Shown: positions 35,501 through 44,880 of the stretch, one piece after another
Position numbering within the stretch: the stretch's first letter is position 1
Layout of the letters: every line of letters starts with the position of its first letter
DNA from: Adenophora triphylla var. japonica
Lineage: Eukaryota > Streptophyta > Magnoliopsida > Asterales > Campanulaceae
Assembly: GCA_022495995.1 (NCBI GenBank)
Contig: JAFEMH010000927.1
Coordinates: forward strand, 372,001-436,000
Reading direction: 5' to 3'
Length of the DNA: 64,000 nt
Program-made: the position numbers and the translations under genes
The notes under the pieces: model-generated
Database searches by the model: none
Told to the model about the DNA's origin: nothing
The model's input: the letters and a program-made list of their open reading frames with translations, nothing else

Positions 35501-37247
35501 TCAGCCCGGCTCTTTTCATTTACAGCCCTAAATACTACCCAACTCTCTATATTTAGACAGCCCTGAAAGAATAGCACGGTTATTCATTGGGAAACCATTC
35601 TTAGTTTAATTTGTATTTAACTCCGGTGTAAATAAGTTACTCCCTCCGTCCCACTTCAATTGAGCCACTTTCCTTTTTGGGACGTCCCACTTCAAATGAG
35701 CCATTCCATAAATGGAAAGAAGTGAACAGTGTTTCGAACATTTATACCCTCATAATGTTTATATATTTACAAAAAAACCATTCATTATACCCTTATAATT
35801 TTAACATATTTACAAAAAAATCAATCATTAACTTACTATTACTCCCACTCATTCTCTCTCCTACAAAAAAATCATTCATTAACTTACTATTTCTCCCACT
35901 CATTCTCTCTCCTATTAAATATTTTTAACTTTTACATTCTCTCTCCTCTAATCTTCTAGCCACTTTCAATTATTTACTCATTTTTTAAAAAAAAATATTA
36001 AAAAGCGTGCAAAGATGCCATGGCTCAATTGAAGTGGGACGGAGGGAGTACATTTTATAGTAACATTAGTAAAATCTTACAGTACAACAGTATGTTTTGT
36101 TATATTTTATCGGCATAAGATAACATGTACTCCCTCTGTCCCATAAAGCCTTACCCATTTACTGTTAGAAACAGAAATTAAGGAATAATGTTATAAAAGT
36201 AGGTGTTGTGAGTAGGTATTGTGAGTAGGTAGAGAGAAAGTGCGGTAGGAATTAGTAAGTGGATGTGGATAGTTGTTGTAAGTATGACAAGCGGGTCTTA
36301 TTAATAAATACTCCCTCCGTTCCGCTACAAACCGCACACTTTCCTTTTTGGGCGTCCCATTACAAACCGCACACTCCCAAAAAGGAAACTTTATATTAAT
36401 AAAATATCCACCCTACTCCACTCATTCTCTCTCCTACATTATTTTAATACTCACAACACCATTATAATTTACTATTCCCTCCACTCATTCTCTCTTCTAT
36501 TTTACTTTTACACTCACAACATTTTATTAAAATATCATATTCCTTAATTCCCCCGCAAACAGTGTTGGTGCGGATATTAGCGGGACGGAGGGAGTAAGTA
36601 TTATAAAATTTCCTTTTAGGAAGCTCGACTTATCAATGGGACGCCCAAAATGGCAAAGTGGGTAAAGTGTTATGGGACAGAGGGAGTATAATACATGTGT
36701 TACATTTTATATAGTTGTAAGATGAGTTACATTTTATTCGAACTTTTATTCAATACGGGCCCCAAATCCATTTTAACAGTGTCCGTGTCTGTTTCATTAT
36801 GTTCAACACAAATATTTCTCTGCAGATTTTACACCATCACGTGGTAATACGCCAGTCCATCACAACTTCTCAGCAGGAACCCCAAAAGTCAACGAACCCC
36901 TTATAGCAGACCAGACTACGCCCATTGCAATACCCGAGCCATCCCCAACTACACAGAGAAAGAGACTCTCCGACCTCTTTAAAGATAGTTTACGCGCTAC
37001 CCATGATGATGATAAAGAAGAAGATAAGTTAAGCGACAACAAAAATGAAATGAGTGAAAAGTTGGGTACCCATGTTGCCCCTGAAGCTAACTCTGCCTCG
37101 AGCGATGGAAGGCACGGAGATTTTAAGCCAGTAAGAGAGAAGTCAATGAGGTCCATGCAGTGGTGCCTTCCGAATATGCTTTCGACTAGTAGCTATAATG
37201 AAAGGAAGAAGAAGATGAGCCCTTCTGCCCCTATTGTTGTCGGGTAA
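29584..37247 (+). CDS. At3g27210-like protein, three exons
   Basis: Exons are 29584-29764, 34731-34814 and 36826-37247, giving 228 residues. Junctions have GT donors (GTACGT, GTAAGA) and AG acceptors (TTTCAG, CTGCAG) and keep phase. The protein starts MGACASVHRD: Gly2 and Ser6 fit an N-myristoylation motif and Cys4 could be palmitoylated, suggesting membrane attachment. The middle has DEAFFDSQAWMDSDCESDDF, then DFTPSRGNTPVHHNF, the signature of the uncharacterised plant family typified by Arabidopsis At3g27210 (about 234 residues as I recall). The C-terminal part is charged and ends CLPNMLSTSS...SAPIVVG. Introns of 4.97 and 2.01 kb are unusually large and MITE-filled. Molecular function is unknown. 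Start chosen for the conserved N-terminus and good context (AACATGGG). Confidence 0.9.
30287..30573. mobile_element. Stowaway-type MITE in intron 1 (a)
   Basis: The ends CTCCTTCCGTTCCGAAATAA and the inverse of CATTTTGGACTGAAGGGAG are flanked by TA. At 287 bp it has the size and ends of a Tc1/mariner-derived MITE. Confidence 0.75.
30631..30894. mobile_element. Stowaway-type MITE in intron 1 (b)
   Basis: The terminal inverted repeats are CTCCCTCCGTTCCGGCCGAC and the inverse of GTCGGCCGGGACGGAGGGAG, nearly perfect over 26 bp, with TA on both sides. Length 264 bp. Confidence 0.88.
31212..31315. mobile_element. Short Stowaway-type MITE in intron 1 (c)
   Basis: The ends CTACCTCTATCCCAAAATGA and the inverse of CATTTTGGGGCGGAGGGAG, flanked by TA, bound only 104 bp, so this is a deletion derivative. 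Confidence 0.7.
31668..31929. mobile_element. Stowaway-type MITE in intron 1 (d)
   Basis: The ends CTCACCCCGTCCCAAAATGA and the inverse of TCATTTTGGGACAAAGTGAG, flanked by TA, bound 262 bp. Confidence 0.75.
32614..32913. mobile_element. Stowaway-type MITE in intron 1 (e)
   Basis: CTTTCTCCGTCTCATTTTGT and its inverse near 32890-32913 flank 300 bp that is largely self-complementary: TATTAATAACAATTTTTA-like arms lie on both sides of the centre near 32780. TA duplications are present. Confidence 0.75.
33477..33763. mobile_element. Stowaway-type MITE in intron 1 (f)
   Basis: CTCCCTCCGTCCCACCAAAA and its perfect inverse bound 287 bp flanked by TA. The same family, by its internal GGAGAGAGAATGAGTGGGA segments, occurs upstream of the lipase at 59996-60282. 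Confidence 0.88.
33889..34146. mobile_element. Stowaway-type MITE in intron 1 (g)
   Basis: CTAACTCCGTCCCATTCGAA and the inverse of TTTAAATGGGACGGGGAGAG, flanked by TA, bound 258 bp. It ends 129 bp before the candidate alternative first exon. Confidence 0.75.
34276..34327 (+). CDS. Candidate alternative first exon of the At3g27210-like gene
   Basis: A start in CCATGGCC (34276) opens 17 codons, MAMKFLISSFFSPLLFS, plus one base, ending at a GTAAGT donor at 34328. The leftover phase equals that of the annotated first exon, so splicing to exon 2 at 34731 keeps the frame (joining to GSKDEAFFDSQ). A CT-rich, leader-like stretch with TTTTCTCCCTCTCAACAGCA lies just upstream. The product would lose the acylation motif and gain a short hydrophobic N-terminus. 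There is no homology support that I can state, so this is a hypothesis from splice-site logic. Confidence 0.4.
34979..35211. mobile_element. Stowaway-type MITE in intron 2 (h)
   Basis: CTCCCTCGGTCCCAAATTGA and the inverse of AAATTTTTGGGACAGAGGGAG, flanked by TA, bound 233 bp. Confidence 0.8.
35640..36048. mobile_element. Stowaway-type MITE in intron 2 (i)
   Basis: CTCCCTCCGTCCCACTTCAA and its perfect inverse, flanked by TA, bound 409 bp. It is longer than its relatives because of internal duplication (ACTTACTATTACTCCCACTC at about 35830 and again at about 35880). Confidence 0.85.
36130..36686. mobile_element. Outer Stowaway-type MITE of a nested pair in intron 2
   Basis: CTCCCTCTGTCCCATAAAGC and the inverse of GTGTTATGGGACAGAGGGAG, flanked by TA, bound 557 bp. 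Removing the inner MITE (36311-36594) and one TA leaves about 271 bp, a normal size. Confidence 0.82.
36311..36594. mobile_element. Inner Stowaway-type MITE inserted in another MITE
   Basis: CTCCCTCCGTTCCGCTACAA and the inverse of TTAGCGGGACGGAGGGAG, flanked by TA, bound 284 bp inside the element at 36130-36686. Confidence 0.85.
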
Positions 37248-37720
37248 ATAAATTTGCTACATTTTCATATACATGTGATAAGGATGATGTATAGTAATGA
37301 AATCCGGTTTAAATATATATTTATATATTGGAAAGAATTATGTTGAGTAATTCAAAAAGGGAAGAAAAAAAATAAACTTGTGAAATGAGGGTTTTATTCA
37401 TTTTGATAATTCTTCGGTTATGGTGTCTTCTGAAAACTTGTTGAATATTTTTATATTTGCAGCATTGGCCTTTTTACATGGAAAGTCACAAGAGTTTAAA
37501 AGGCCACATGTAGTTAAGCTGGTAGATTTATAGGGTTCCATTGATACTAGAAGAAGCTATTGTTGATTGTTGATGGGCTATATAATTTTACCTCTCCCTT
37601 CATTCCAAAATACTTGTAATGTATTTTTTCATAAAATACTTGTAGTTTTAAATTTTTTTCATAAAACTTTAACATTTCGCCTAAACTGATTTTTTTTCTC
37701 AATTAATTCCCTTTTTAATA
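37248..37720. other. 3' flank of the At3g27210-like gene
   Basis: AT-rich sequence includes possible polyadenylation signals. A single MITE-like end (CCCTTCATTCCAAAATACTTG near 37600) has no partner. No gene is seen. Confidence 0.5.
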
Positions 37721-38048
37721 CTCCCTCCATCCTATTTTTCATTTTGGTCCATTCCAGACTAAGAGTTTCATTCCATAAATAAATGATAAATTTTGAACAG
37801 TATTTTGAATATTTATACCCTCATAATGTAAATATATTTACAAAAAAATTATTTATTATGCCCTTATAATATTAACATATTTTTTTAAAAAAAACCCAAT
37901 AAAAAAGAGGTTTTATCATAAATGTTTTAATTTTTACATTCTCTCTCCTCTAATCTTTTACCCACTTGCAATTCTTTATTCATTTTTTAAAAAAATTCTT
38001 AAGAAGCGTGAAATACTACCCTAGGACCCTTGAAGTGGGAGGATGGAG
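37721..38048. mobile_element. Stowaway-type MITE downstream of the At3g27210-like gene
   Basis: The ends CTCCCTCCATCCTATTTTTC and the inverse of AAGTGGGAGGATGGAG, flanked by TA, bound 328 bp. Its interior resembles that of the MITE at 35640-36048. Confidence 0.7.
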
Positions 38049-38107
38049 TAACTAATTCTCAAAATAACAGACCTTTTAAACTATTTTTTAAAATGACCAA
38101 TTTTTTA

Positions 38108-38335
38108 GTGTAGCGAGTTTATAATTTTATTCGCTTAAACTCGCTACACCAGTTAGCGAGTTAATTTTGTAAGCAATTAAGGATACGTCGTAAATTAATT
38201 ACTTATGTTATTAGAGAACTCGTTGTATCATATAGCGATTTTAGGTGTTAAAAGAAACTCGAGACATGATGTAGCGAGTTTAAACGAAAAAAATTCTTTC
38301 ACAATGTAGCGAGTTTAAACGAAACAACGGGTTAC
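38108..38335. repeat. GTAGCGAGTTT repeats with a perfect hairpin
   Basis: GTGTAGCGAGTTT (38108-38120) and its exact inverse (38137-38149) form a 13-bp stem with a 16-base loop. More copies of GTAGCGAGTTTAAACGAAA follow near 38270 and 38305. No gene is seen. Confidence 0.6.
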
Positions 38336-38838
38336 AGTTTGTAAAAAAGAAAAACCTTCAAGTGTTTGGGTAGAAGGGAGAAGAAGAAGAAGTCATTGCC
38401 ATTACCATCTTCATCAAAATCTAAGCTTTTCATTCTTGAATTTCGTCATTGTAAGTGTTGATCAACATTCAAGATTTTTCTTTCTTCATTGTGCTTTATT
38501 TTTGCTTTGATTTTGATCATTACTTTCCGTTATAAAAAATATAGAACTTTTTCAAATTTGGTCCCAAAAAATATGACAAAAATTTTGTTATCTTTCTTTT
38601 TATTTTTCATTTTCTCTAAGTTTTCATTTTTTTCCTCGGAGTAAAGCTTTTTGTTCCCTTTTTATAATATTGTGATTGTTAAATCTATCCCTCTATCATC
38701 GAGTTTTTTAACTAACGACCCTGCATACTATCAATTTTTTTCATTTTTTACCTTACACTGTCAAAACTCTCAATGTCACATGCGTACTTTTGTTAATTAT
38801 CAATTTGACCAGATTTTTTAACTGATGTTAAAAACCTA

Positions 38839-39655
38839 ACGGACTTGTCTATGTTGGCGTTTAGTTGACATTTTTTTCTCTACTTTGAGATGTTAAATAA
38901 CCATTTAACCCATTTCTTCTTCATTCTCCCCTTCCACTTGAAAACTTAATGGACTTGTCTATGTTGGCATTTAGTTGACATTTTTTCTCCACTTTGAGGT
39001 GTTAAATAACCATTTTACCCCTTTCTTCTTCATTCTCCCCTTCCACTTAAACAAAGCCCTAACATTCAACCCACCACTGGAACTACCAATAACACTGCCA
39101 CCATTCATAATTTCAAAATGTATCTATCTATATATTCATCTTTAACTTATTGCATAATTACCCACCGCTACTAATGTCCACCACCCTCTAGTCATCACCG
39201 TCGCGCCGCCACCGCCCTCTAGCCATCACCGCCGCCAACATAACACCAACTAGAAAAATGAAAGAAATTGAGGGTTGTTAATGGCATATGATTCAACAAA
39301 ATGACACAATAACCAAGAAAACAACAACAAAATCTAATATTGTCCACGATACAGATAACCTTTATATTTTCTAAAATAAAAGAATCAAGATAAAAAACCT
39401 TCATAGGACTGTATTAATCGTTAGGAGTATACTGAAATAGAGAGAAAATGTTTAAGGGACGTTTAAAAAATAAAAAACCCATATTTGGGTTCTTCTATCT
39501 GTTGATGGCAAAAATAAGATCTGAAATGATGGAGTTAAAAACTTAATGGACTTGTCTATGGTGGCGTTTAGTTGACATTTTTTCTCCACTTTTAGATGTT
39601 AAATAACCATTTTACCCCTTTATTCTTCATTCTCCCCTTTCTTCTTCATTCGTAT
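38839..39655 (+). repeat. Three direct copies of a roughly 100-bp sequence
   Basis: Copies starting GGACTTGTCTATGTTGGCGT lie at about 38839-38940, 38945-39049 and 39541-39650. Each runs on through GTTAAATAACCATTT to TTCTTCATTCTCCCC. The first two are tandem; the third is separated by about 490 bp with no recognised content. Confidence 0.75.
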
Positions 39656-40147
39656 AATAAAATATTATACGAATTAGAAATTTAGTTAAGTGGTATTGTT
39701 GATTACTATTATTGTTTATCTTATAAACCTCCCGTGAGATTTATTTTCTTTTTCGTTCTTTTCACATGAGTGTAGAATATTCAAAATGACAAAGTTTTTG
39801 TAATTTTATATTCAATGAGACTCATTTGTCATATTAACAACAATAATTCACTTACTATTCCTTTCACTCTTTCTCTCTCCTATTTTACTTTTCATATTCA
39901 CAACACCTTTTACACTCATTCTCTTTTATTTTATTATACTATTATTTCGTAATTATTATGCCCAAATTTTTAATCCACACTCGCATAGGATGGTGGGAAT
40001 ATGAGTAAACAGTTTTTGGGTCATCATCATGAGAGGCAAGAAGCTTAACCTTAACCTTAACCTAGGATTTGTCGTGAATCATTTGTCGTCTTTGTTACGA
40101 GTCAACAAGCTTAACCTTAACCTTAACCTAATATTTGTTGTGAATTA
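39656..40147. other. Intergenic stretch without a recognised gene
   Basis: The stretch holds AT-rich sequence and a direct duplication of AAGCTTAACCTTAACCTTAA (about 40031 and 40110). Nothing codes here that I can see. Confidence 0.5.
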
Positions 40148-40999
40148 CTCTTTCTCCCCGAAAGAAATTGCACTTTTTATTTTGATTCGGCCCTAAATAA
40201 ATGCCGTATTTTCAAATAAAGAAAGTAACTTAGTGCAATTTTAGCATTGTACAAATTAGTAAAGTAGCTTTCTTAAAAATGTGAGTTAAGTACCTCAAAG
40301 GTCACTAACCTATAAACCTTTGTACGTATTGGTACTCTGTCTTATTTTGTGTACAATTTCATCATTAACCTACCCATTTAATGTACCATGTCATCCTTTC
40401 GTCTACTTTCTGCCAAAATACTCGTTAAATACGCCTATGTGGCACAATGATATCACTAGAAAGCTGAGTTGGCATTTGACACGGCAAAAATTTATTGATG
40501 TGGAAATAAAAAGGCCCTAAAACTTACTTCTCATTGTAAAGAGCCTAAAATTGAAACGCTCACTACAAGAAAGTTGATTATTTACGGCGGGCAACACGCG
40601 TCTGCCGTATATAGTACTTATATACAGCGGATAACACGGAGCCGCCGTATATAACTAATATATACGGCGGTATGCTATATCCGCCGTAAATATAAAGAGT
40701 ATATACGGCGGTATGCTATATCCGCCGTATATATTAGTTATATACGGCGGTCACGAGGCGCCGTATATACTTTATATACGTACATTTGATATATACGTAT
40801 CTGAGATTTTAGTTATATACGACGATTAACAAATAGCCATAGTATATATTAGTTATATACGGTAGTAAACACGGAACCGCTGAAAATAGCAACATTATAT
40901 ACGGCGATGGACACGGAATCGCCGTAAATATCAATATTATATACGGCGGTGTACAATATCCGCCGTAAATATTAATAAATACCGCGAAATGAATTTCCC

Positions 41000-41216
41000 C
41001 AAATTGCGCAAAACACAAAATTCCCTCTCTCTCTCTTTCTCTCTCCTCTCTAGGGCAATTTGCACCGCTTTCAATCGACGACCTACCGCCGGTGACCATT
41101 GAAGGCGGAGCGACCGTGATTAGAGAAGACGAAGTCGGTGAAGACGGTTGTAGATCAGCTCCGGTGAAGATCTGCCTTCTTTCTCTCTCTAAAATCCTCG
41201 TTGTTGTCACCGCCAG
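41000..41216 (+). other. Exon-like leader segment inside the CACTA element
   Basis: A CT-rich stretch (CTCTCTCTCTTTCTCTCTCC) is followed by GC-richer sequence ending CACCGCCAG at a GTATTC donor-like site. A typical AT-rich intron sequence follows. It may be the 5' leader and first exon of a captured gene or of the element's own transcript. I do not recognise a protein in it. Confidence 0.4.
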
Positions 41217-42441
41217 GTATTCGATTTTTCCTTAAACCTTAGATCTATCAGTTTTTTTTTTTAATGAAATTTAATTTTGTTTTTATGTTTTTTTTTGAAT
41301 TTTTGATTAATTATTTGCAATTGATGCTTTTTTTGTGATGTTGTTTAGATCTGTAGTTTGAATCATAATTTGTAACAGATGAGTGTTTGGGGTTAAAATT
41401 TTGATGGTGAATTTTGATATTAATTGTTGCTCCCAACTGTGATTACCCATCAAATTGTTGGAATTTAGGGTTTTAATTGTTATTTGCTAGTTTAAACATA
41501 TGCTGACAAGGATATGAGCTAGAACTTTGGGTTGAAATTGCCATGTTTATGTCTGAGTTAGAGTTTGCTAGAGTCTGATGGGGGTTAATATCTTACAACC
41601 GACAGTTTCACAATGATATTTTCCTTTTGTTTCGATCTTGATCTAATAAAGTTTATGTTGGTTTTAACAGATAACTTTACTGGGAGATATTTTCTGTTAA
41701 TTTAGATAGATATTTTCCTTCGGTAGAAAAAAGAAATAAGGAAAAGAAACAAAGTGGTCAACTTTATTTTTCAGTGATGCTAAGTTAAGCTTGTTTAGAC
41801 ATGCTCTGGCTACACGATAAGAGTCGGGGGCATCTGAAGATATATGAAAGAAGCCTGATCATACTTGTTTTGGGGCATTGCATATTGCATGGAAATGTAA
41901 TTATATGCAACAGCATGGAAATGGCAGTAATAGATAGGCAGTGGTATGTTTTCTCAATCCTATAAATTTAATAACATTATGCACTAGTTTTCGTGAACCA
42001 CATTTTCTAGTTTGCCTGGAATGGCTTGTCGGTCCCCTTCACATTCTTATAACTACTGCTCAATGACTGGAGAATAGCAGGACTTACTAAGTTGATACAT
42101 GTAAGAAGTTGTTTGACAATTAAACTTTTGCTTGAATGGGTTGGTATGATAAATTATTGTAGATTGAGTCATTGTAGAATTTCCTGGCATAAAGTAGAAA
42201 TTGAATGGGGCTATCAGTGATGTGTGATTTTCATTTGATGATATTCTGTTTTTTTTTGTTCCACACTAGACAAGCTATTCAAATGATCTAGGGCTAATTG
42301 GGTCCTCCCATGTAGAAGATGTTTACCCATTTTGTTTATATTAAAATGTTATAGTGTAATTGAAAATGTATGAATGGCGTCAGAAATGGTCCTTCTGATT
42401 TCTGTTACTTTCCTTTTCTTTTCTTGTGGTGGCTAGCATAA

Positions 42442-42546
<105 letters not shown>

Positions 42547-43304
42547 GACTGTCATAAACTACAATGTCATTTTGCTACTTATAATTGATACATGTAAACA
42601 TTGAGTTTTGGATATGCTACAATCTTTTATGTGTTAATGGTTATGTTGTCTTGACATTGTGTTGTATACATTTACGAAGCCTAGTTATTTTATACAGGTT
42701 GCATTTGTGTGTGTACAGGTTGCATTTGGTTCTTGTCGATGTATTTTTGGGGAAAATGAGTAATACAGGCCTGACTGAAAAAAAAAATCTACTTATTTAT
42801 GGCGGATGAATCAAGCCGCCGTAAATAAACTAGTTATTTATGGCGGCTTAGTTCATCCGCCGTAAATAAGTTCAATGGACGACTCGTCCCCAAAGGGGGA
42901 TGAGGGTATCAGATTGGGTCAAAATGGGGACGACTCGTGCTGTGTTGGACGACTCGTCTCTTATATACGTTGGCCTCGACCCGCCGTATATAATATTTCA
43001 TTATATACGGCGACCTAAACCTGCCGTATATAAGATTTCAGTATATATGGCGGACACCTAACCGCCGTATAAACCTTCCTCAAATACGGCTGTGATACAT
43101 ACGGCGTATTTATATTTCATTAAATACGGCGGTCTATCAGCCGCCGTATTTGTCCTTGATTATATACGGCGGTTGTATTTTCGCCGTAAATACTATATAC
43201 GGCGGTATATCCGCCGTAAATATTATATACGTCGCGACTTTATACGATACACTATATACGGCGGATTTTAACCACCGTATATAGTGCTGTTTCTTGTAGT
43301 GGCT

Positions 43305-43534
43305 AATTTACAAAGACCCCCCTCCTCATTAACCTAAATTTCTATTAAAAAAAGGCAACAAACAGAAAGAAAAAATAAATCTGTCCTTCATCTTTGGCCC
43401 AATCCCCCACCTAGCGACCATCCTTCCCCGTCCCAACCCACCGCCGGCCCCCACCACCACGCCTCCACCCAACAAATTCTCTTATGGCGTTCCCTTCACT
43501 CCATGACAGACCTCTAACCGACAACAATCCCAAC
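43305..43534. other. Mutator-like element interior, left of Tat-B
   Basis: The C-rich segment includes CCGCCGGCCCCCACCACC and ends in the CCAAC target duplication of Tat-B (43530-43534). Its GC content differs from the AT-rich TIRs, which may indicate captured genic DNA. No protein is recognised. Confidence 0.45.
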
Positions 43535-44242
43535 TGATGATGCCAAAATCGTCAAAACAGCCCAAATCCAAGCGATGATTGCTCCGGCGATTGCAAGGCC
43601 TGAAAATAAGAGAAAACACGTAAACTAAGCCGGGGCGGATCCGGCTAAAGGCCCTCCGGCGTGAGAGTAAGTTCACGGTTGATATTAGAGAAATCAAATT
43701 GACAGAGTTTCTCCAATGTAAAAAGTAACGTACCGAATAATAAGCCATGGGGCTTGTATTTATAAGAATGGATAGGTAGAATCCATGTTGGAATGAACTT
43801 GTAAATAGATAAGATATAATCTTAAGAGAATTATATCTGTTAAGGAGTCATTGTTTGACTTGACTTGCTATTGGTAACTGTAATCCTGATTGGATTACAA
43901 CTGCATAATCCTCGTTGAATAAGGATTGTAATCCTAGCCTAACGCCGAGGAAGGCAAATGTTTTTCCTCGGCCTTGGCAAATAGGCCGAGGAGAACGATC
44001 CCGCTTCCTCGTCACTTGATGAATGGCCAATCATGAAAATATGCCGAGGAGAATACTTTTGTTTCCTGCATTGGTGACAGCCGCCCAAGAATGGCGACAT
44101 AAGGCCAAGGTAAATGTTCCTCGGCCTACGAGGAAGAGAATGCTCGGCCCTAATACTTGATGAATATATAATATCCATGGCCCAATATAGTTGGGCCTGT
44201 GTTCGGGCAAGCCCATGTTCGTAGCTCGGCTTATACCGTTCA
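43535..44242 (-). repeat. 3' LTR of Tat-B
   Basis: The 708-bp LTR on the minus strand starts TGAACGGTATAAGCCGAG and ends GGCATCATCA. It matches 55379-56094 except for one substitution and several 1-5 base indels clustered in its G/C-rich part. A TTATAAATAC box is near 43756-43765 (minus strand). Confidence 0.95.
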
Positions 44243-44258
44243 GCTGCCCCCAACTTTC
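44243..44258 (-). other. Polypurine tract of Tat-B
   Basis: On the minus strand GAAAGTTGGGGGCAGC directly precedes the 3' LTR. Confidence 0.7.
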
Positions 44259-44880
44259 TAGCTTGGCTTAGACGAGTAGAAAGTTAGCTCGGCATCGCAC
44301 ATGGAATACGAATGTGTTTGACACGTGTCCCTGGCCGCTTCATATAACCGACGGCTGCCATTCTGGGGCCCCCAGCCTTGTCACGCCGACCCCATCATTT
44401 CGCATTTAATTCTTGGGACTCCGGACCTGGATCTTTGCTTTACCCACGGGTCAACCCGGATTGGAGGGGTATAAAAACTAAAACCCCTTCAATTTAAACC
44501 TTTACACACTTCCAAGTTTTTGAGAGCATATTGACGAACGAACGCAAGGTTTAACAACGATTCTCCGATCTTCTTCTTACCCAGCCTCCGGCGAAGCTTT
44601 CTTTCTCCGGCGAGCTTGTCATAGCCGTGATTCCGACCACTTCTTCTCAATCGTGTATGAAATCATTCCCTTTCTGCGTAATCCGTCCATCATTTTGCGA
44701 TTTCTAGGGTTTTTAGGATGGATTTTGAACGTGCCAAGAAAATGGACTGCCATTGTTGAAGGTTGAAGCTTTTCTTGATAAAAAATTTTAAAAACTTCAG
44801 CTTCTTTAGTTCTCTTTGCATTTTATATGAAATTTCGGAATATTGAATGAACTCCCCTTCGTTTTTGATTCCCCTTAGAA
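44259..44880. other. Leader-like region of the Tat-B antisense gene
   Basis: On the plus strand a GGGGTATAAAAACTAAAACC segment at about 44467 gives a good TATA box. CT-rich sequence and the ATG at 44881 follow. The same arrangement (TTTTTATAACCCC inverse, near 27900) precedes the antisense gene of Tat-A, so both copies seem to have an antisense promoter next to the LTR. Confidence 0.55.

Noticed and set aside
38687..38890. Sequence resembling the TIR of the Mutator-like element at 40283
   Set aside because: It shares only general features (TCACTAA-like and GTTAAA blocks); no inverted partner or target duplication was found.
40031..40132. AAGCTTAACCTTAACCTTAACC duplicated, resembling telomere repeats
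   Set aside because: The plant telomere unit is TTTAGGG; TTAACC is different and only three units long, so a local duplication is enough.
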